Shown here piece by piece: positions 5,577-7,895 of a DNA stretch of 7,895 bases (the stretch's first letter is position 1; the number at the start of each line of letters is the position of its first letter). The notes under the pieces are model-generated. The model was not told the origin of the DNA, made no database searches, and saw only the letters and a program-made list of their open reading frames with translations. The DNA lies in assembly GCA_005880525.1 (NCBI GenBank), contig VBFW01000163.1:1-7895 (forward strand), in the 5' to 3' direction. The translations under genes and the position numbers were made by a program. The DNA is from Chloroflexota bacterium. GTDB taxonomy: Bacteria; Chloroflexota; Dormibacteria; Dormibacterales; Dormibacteraceae.

Positions 5577-5921
5577 TTAGGTAGCCACGAACACGTGGAC
5601 TTCTTTGCCGGCGTCGAGCGCGCGCTCGACAGTGGAGCGCGTGCCCTTCGAGCTGCCATCCCAGAACGCCACCAGCACATCGCACGCGTCGACCAGCCGC
5701 TGGTTGCGCGCGGCTGACTTCGACGCGTCCGCCACCTCGTCGAACGAGGCGGGCATCACATTCACGGGCAGACCGCGCGTGCGCGCGGCCCTGGTCGCAG
5801 CCGCGTCCACACCGCTCGCGCTGCCGGTGATGATCGACGAGCCGGAAGGAAGGTTCTTCACGTAATCGCTGACGCGGTCGGGGTCGGCAAAGTGCCGGCT
5901 GCCGACGATCGCGACGCGCAC
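5577..5921 (-). CDS. Small SLOG/DUF2493-like Rossmann-fold protein
   Basis: A 114-residue single-domain protein resembling the YspA/DUF2493 and DprA/LOG-related SLOG group, which binds nucleotides or nucleotide-derived ligands; the function of most members is unknown. Seen in order are strand 1 with VAIVGSR (3-9), the glycine loop ITGSASGVDAAA (31-42), a strand near PVNVMPA (52-58), RNQRLVDACDVLVAFW (72-87), and GSSKGTRSTVERAL (89-102) with the ligand-loop Gly-Thr, then VHVFV near the end. There is no signal peptide or membrane segment. The start is GTG at 5921, 6 nt after the pckA stop, with no clear Shine-Dalgarno; moaD follows 1 nt after its TAA. It therefore appears co-transcribed with pckA, moaD and moaE. 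A role in molybdenum-cofactor or nucleotide metabolism can be guessed only from this position. Confidence 0.82.
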   Translation of the reverse strand: MRVAIVGSRHFADPDRVSDYVKNLPSGSSIITGSASGVDAAATRAARTRGLPVNVMPASFDEVADASKSAARNQRLVDACDVLVAFWDGSSKGTRSTVERALDAGKEVHVFVAT

Positions 5922-5927
5922 TGCCGT

Positions 5928-7469
5928 CTAGCCTGCGCTGGACGCGCTCTTGCCGATGTTGCTGATGTTCTCCTCGAACATGCCGCGCAGCTTGGCCGCC
6001 GACCGGTCGTAGTCGTCGGGGTCAGGCCAGCTGTCGCGCGTGTCGAGCACCTCGCGCGGCACGCCGGGAACGCGGTTGGGGATGTGCAGCCCGAAGATCG
6101 GGTCGACGTGCGTGTTCACGCCGCGAAGGTCGCCGTTCAGAACGGCGCTTACGATCGCGCGGGTGTGCGCGATCGACATCCTTTCGCCCACGCCGTACGG
6201 CCCGCCGACCCAGCCCGTGTTCAGCATCCACACGTCGACGTGGTGGCGCTTCACACGCTCGATGAGCATGTCCGCGTACCGCTCGGGCGGCAGCACCAGG
6301 AACGGGGCGGCGAAGCAGGTGCTGAAGATGGGCTCCGGCTCGGTCACGCCACGCTCGGTGCCCGCGACCTTGGCCGTGTAGCCGGCAAGGAAGTAGTGGC
6401 GGATCTGGTCTTCGTCCAGCCGCGCGACCGGCGGAAGGACGCCGTATGCGTCGGCGGAAAGGAACATCACGTTGTGCGGGTGGCTCCCCACCCCGGTGAG
6501 AATCGCGTTGGGGATCAGGTCGACCGGGTACGCCGCTCGCGTGTTCTCCGTCTTCTCGTCCGAGTCATAGTCCGGCACGCGCGTGCGCGGATCGAACACC
6601 ACGTTCTCCAGGATCGTGCCGAAGCTTTCCGTGGCCGCGTAGATCTCCGGCTCCGAGTCCTTGCGGATGCGAATCGTCTTCGCGTAGCACCCGCCTTCGA
6701 AGTTGAAGACCCCGCGGTCGGACCAGCCGTGCTCGTCGTCTCCGATGAGGCGGCGCGACGGATCCGCCGACAGCGTCGTCTTGCCTGTGCCGCTCAGACC
6801 GAAGAACAGCGCCACGTCGGAGCCGTCGATGTCGGTGTTGGCCGAGCAGTGCATCGGGAAGACGCTCTGCGCGGGGAGCAGATAGTTCAGCGCGGTGAAG
6901 ATCGACTTCTTGATCTCGCCGGCGTAACCCGTGCCGCCGACGAGCACGATCCGCCGTCCGAGATTGACCAGGATGAACGTCTCGCTGTGCGTCCCGTCGC
7001 GCGCAGGGTCGGCCTTGAACGAGGGCAGCGAGATGACGGTGAAGTCGGGTTCGAAGCCCATGAGCTCGTCGGCGTTCGGCCGGATGAACAGATTGCGCGC
7101 GAACAGGCTGTGCCACGCCATCTCCGAAACCACGCGCACGCGCAATCGGTACCGGGGGTCGGCGCAAGCGAACACGTCCTGCGTGTAGACCTCATGCGCG
7201 TCGACGAACTCCTGCATGCGGCGCAGCAGGGCGTCGAAGCGATCGCTGCCGATGGGCTGGTTGCCGGGATGCCACCAGATCGCGTCCTGGCTCGTCGGCT
7301 CCTTGACGAAGAACTTGTCCTTGGGCGACCGGCCTGTGTGCTTGCCGGTCTCGGCGGTGAGCGCGCCGGTCGAGACGATCGCCGCCTCGTCGCGGCGGAT
7401 CGCGTGCTCATACAGGGCGGCCGGGCCGAGATTGCGCCTCTCTGTGGCGACTTTGTCAGTGATGGCCAT
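5928..7469 (-). CDS. pckA: Phosphoenolpyruvate carboxykinase (ATP)
   Basis: Converts oxaloacetate and ATP to phosphoenolpyruvate, CO2 and ADP, the entry step of gluconeogenesis, in the cytosol. At 513 residues it is slightly short of E. coli PckA but complete. Key elements are TGRSPKDKF (45-53, Arg47 for substrate), GGTGYAGEIKKSIF (178-191, metal-site lysine), MHCSAN (206-211, metal-site His207), the kinase-1a P-loop GLSGTGKTTLS (224-234), kinase-2 IGDDEHGW (242-249, metal-binding Asp), FEGGCYAKTI (257-266), and TENTRAAYP with Arg311. All catalytic residues I can place are present, and the P-loop shows it is the ATP-type, not the GTP-type. The ATG at 7469 fits the family N-terminus; no strong Shine-Dalgarno is seen. 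It heads the run pckA, SLOG, moaD, moaE. A TATCCT about 18 nt upstream of the start may be a -10 box. Confidence 0.97.
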   Translation of the reverse strand: MAITDKVATERRNLGPAALYEHAIRRDEAAIVSTGALTAETGKHTGRSPKDKFFVKEPTSQDAIWWHPGNQPIGSDRFDALLRRMQEFVDAHEVYTQDVFACADPRYRLRVRVVSEMAWHSLFARNLFIRPNADELMGFEPDFTVISLPSFKADPARDGTHSETFILVNLGRRIVLVGGTGYAGEIKKSIFTALNYLLPAQSVFPMHCSANTDIDGSDVALFFGLSGTGKTTLSADPSRRLIGDDEHGWSDRGVFNFEGGCYAKTIRIRKDSEPEIYAATESFGTILENVVFDPRTRVPDYDSDEKTENTRAAYPVDLIPNAILTGVGSHPHNVMFLSADAYGVLPPVARLDEDQIRHYFLAGYTAKVAGTERGVTEPEPIFSTCFAAPFLVLPPERYADMLIERVKRHHVDVWMLNTGWVGGPYGVGERMSIAHTRAIVSAVLNGDLRGVNTHVDPIFGLHIPNRVPGVPREVLDTRDSWPDPDDYDRSAAKLRGMFEENISNIGKSASSAG

Positions 7470-7545
7470 GCTTGGTCTTCAGGATAAGCAATCAGTTAGT
7501 CAGCACCGTGCCGCGCCTGGCGCGCGAACAGGCCCGGAGCGAGGC
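7470..7545. other. Intergenic region upstream of pckA
   Basis: This 76-bp gap between the VWA gene stop and the pckA start is AT-richer close to pckA. On the pckA strand TATCCT is preceded, 17 nt upstream, by no recognisable -35. A short GC hairpin, CGCGC (7512-7516) with GCGCG (7520-7524) and a CTG loop, could end the upstream VWA transcript but has no T-tract. pckA may have its own promoter here; the evidence is weak. Confidence 0.3.
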
Positions 7546-7895
7546 CTACGCGATACGGGCCCGGCGGGAACTGGCCCGGCGTCGCTGCCGGCCGCTCACG
7601 TAGTCGACCAGGATGTATTCGCCCAGGTGCTCCGGCGAGACGAAAAACGCCCTTCCCTTGTTGATGCGCGTCATCTGGTTGATGAACTCGGTCAGGTACG
7701 GCCCGCGCTCGAGCATGAACGTGTTGATCACGATCCGGTCGCGCGTGCAGCGTCGAACCTCGCGCAGCGTCTGCTGGATGGTCTTGTAAGTGGGCGGGTA
7801 GGCGAAGTACGCGCGCCCGTTGTCCTCGAGATGGGCGGTCGGCTCGCCGTCCGTGATCATGATGATCTGCCGGTTGCCGCGGTGCTTCGCCAGCA
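7546..7895 (-). CDS. VWA-domain protein, C-terminal part (N-terminus beyond window)
   Basis: The C-terminal 116 residues of a von Willebrand factor type A protein; the gene enters from the right edge. The visible part begins LAKHRGNRQIIMITDGEPTAH, whose TDG provides the third metal-coordinating (MIDAS) element of VWA domains. It continues with a helix (TIQQTLREVRRC), a strand (RIVINTFML), and KGRAFFVSPEHLGEYILVDYV, the usual last part of bacterial VWA proteins that partner with MoxR-type AAA+ ATPases (CoxE/BatA-like). The DxSxS metal motif is outside the window. The end is an Arg-rich tail (GRQRRRASSRRARIA), perhaps nucleic-acid or membrane-surface binding. Cytosolic location is likely because no membrane segment is seen in this part. 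An ATG at 7860 lies inside the domain and is not a start. The function is not determinable from this fragment. Confidence 0.85.
   Translation of the reverse strand, partial: LAKHRGNRQIIMITDGEPTAHLEDNGRAYFAYPPTYKTIQQTLREVRRCTRDRIVINTFMLERGPYLTEFINQMTRINKGRAFFVSPEHLGEYILVDYVSGRQRRRASSRRARIA

Noticed and set aside
4716..5717. A 333-codon plus-strand open frame across moaE, moaD and part of the SLOG gene.
   Set aside because: It overlaps three well-supported genes on the other strand and the kinase gene end, and its translation shows no recognisable domain.
5892..7487. A 531-codon open frame on the plus strand, antisense to the whole of pckA.
   Set aside because: pckA is unmistakable with all catalytic motifs. 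The antisense frame encodes Arg/Val/Ala/His-rich sequence with no motif, a normal by-product of strong GC bias at third codon positions.

Overview
The window is GC-rich, densely packed bacterial DNA with many GTG and TTG starts, overlapping start and stop codons, and few Shine-Dalgarno sequences at operon heads. No rRNA or other marker fixes the taxon. The mix (ClpP, ATP-type PEP carboxykinase, a soil-type APH-fold kinase, an MFS_3 exporter, a VWA protein) and the style suggest a Chloroflexota-, Dormibacterota- or Actinomycetota-like organism. This is an inference.

Left part (1-2546): the N-terminal part of a ClpP protease runs leftward off the window. Divergent from it is a tightly coupled rightward operon: an unrecognised 149-residue protein, a class V PLP-dependent aminotransferase-fold enzyme (1-nt overlap), and a SAM-dependent O-methyltransferase gene (4-nt overlap). 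The methyltransferase gene has lost its central segment and changes frame there, so it is called a pseudogene or internally deleted gene.

Middle (2547-4828): a hairpin separates this operon from a convergent MFS_3-type exporter. The exporter is divergent from an APH-fold small-molecule kinase, with only 22 bp between the two start codons. An exporter next to a drug-kinase-like gene hints at a resistance or detoxification pair, but no substrate can be read.

Right part (4812-7895): a leftward operon reads pckA (gluconeogenic PEP carboxykinase), a small SLOG/DUF2493-like Rossmann protein, moaD and moaE (small and large subunits of molybdopterin synthase). MoaD is odd: its essential C-terminal Gly-Gly is followed by 15 more residues encoded partly by a strong 13-bp-stem hairpin that fills the moaD-moaE junction. 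Upstream, after a 76-bp gap, is the C-terminal end of a VWA-domain protein that continues off the right edge.

No rRNA, tRNA, CRISPR array, transposase or phage gene was seen. The points most worth a second look are the tailed MoaD with its junction hairpin, the out-of-frame internal loss in the methyltransferase, and the SLOG protein between pckA and the moa genes.
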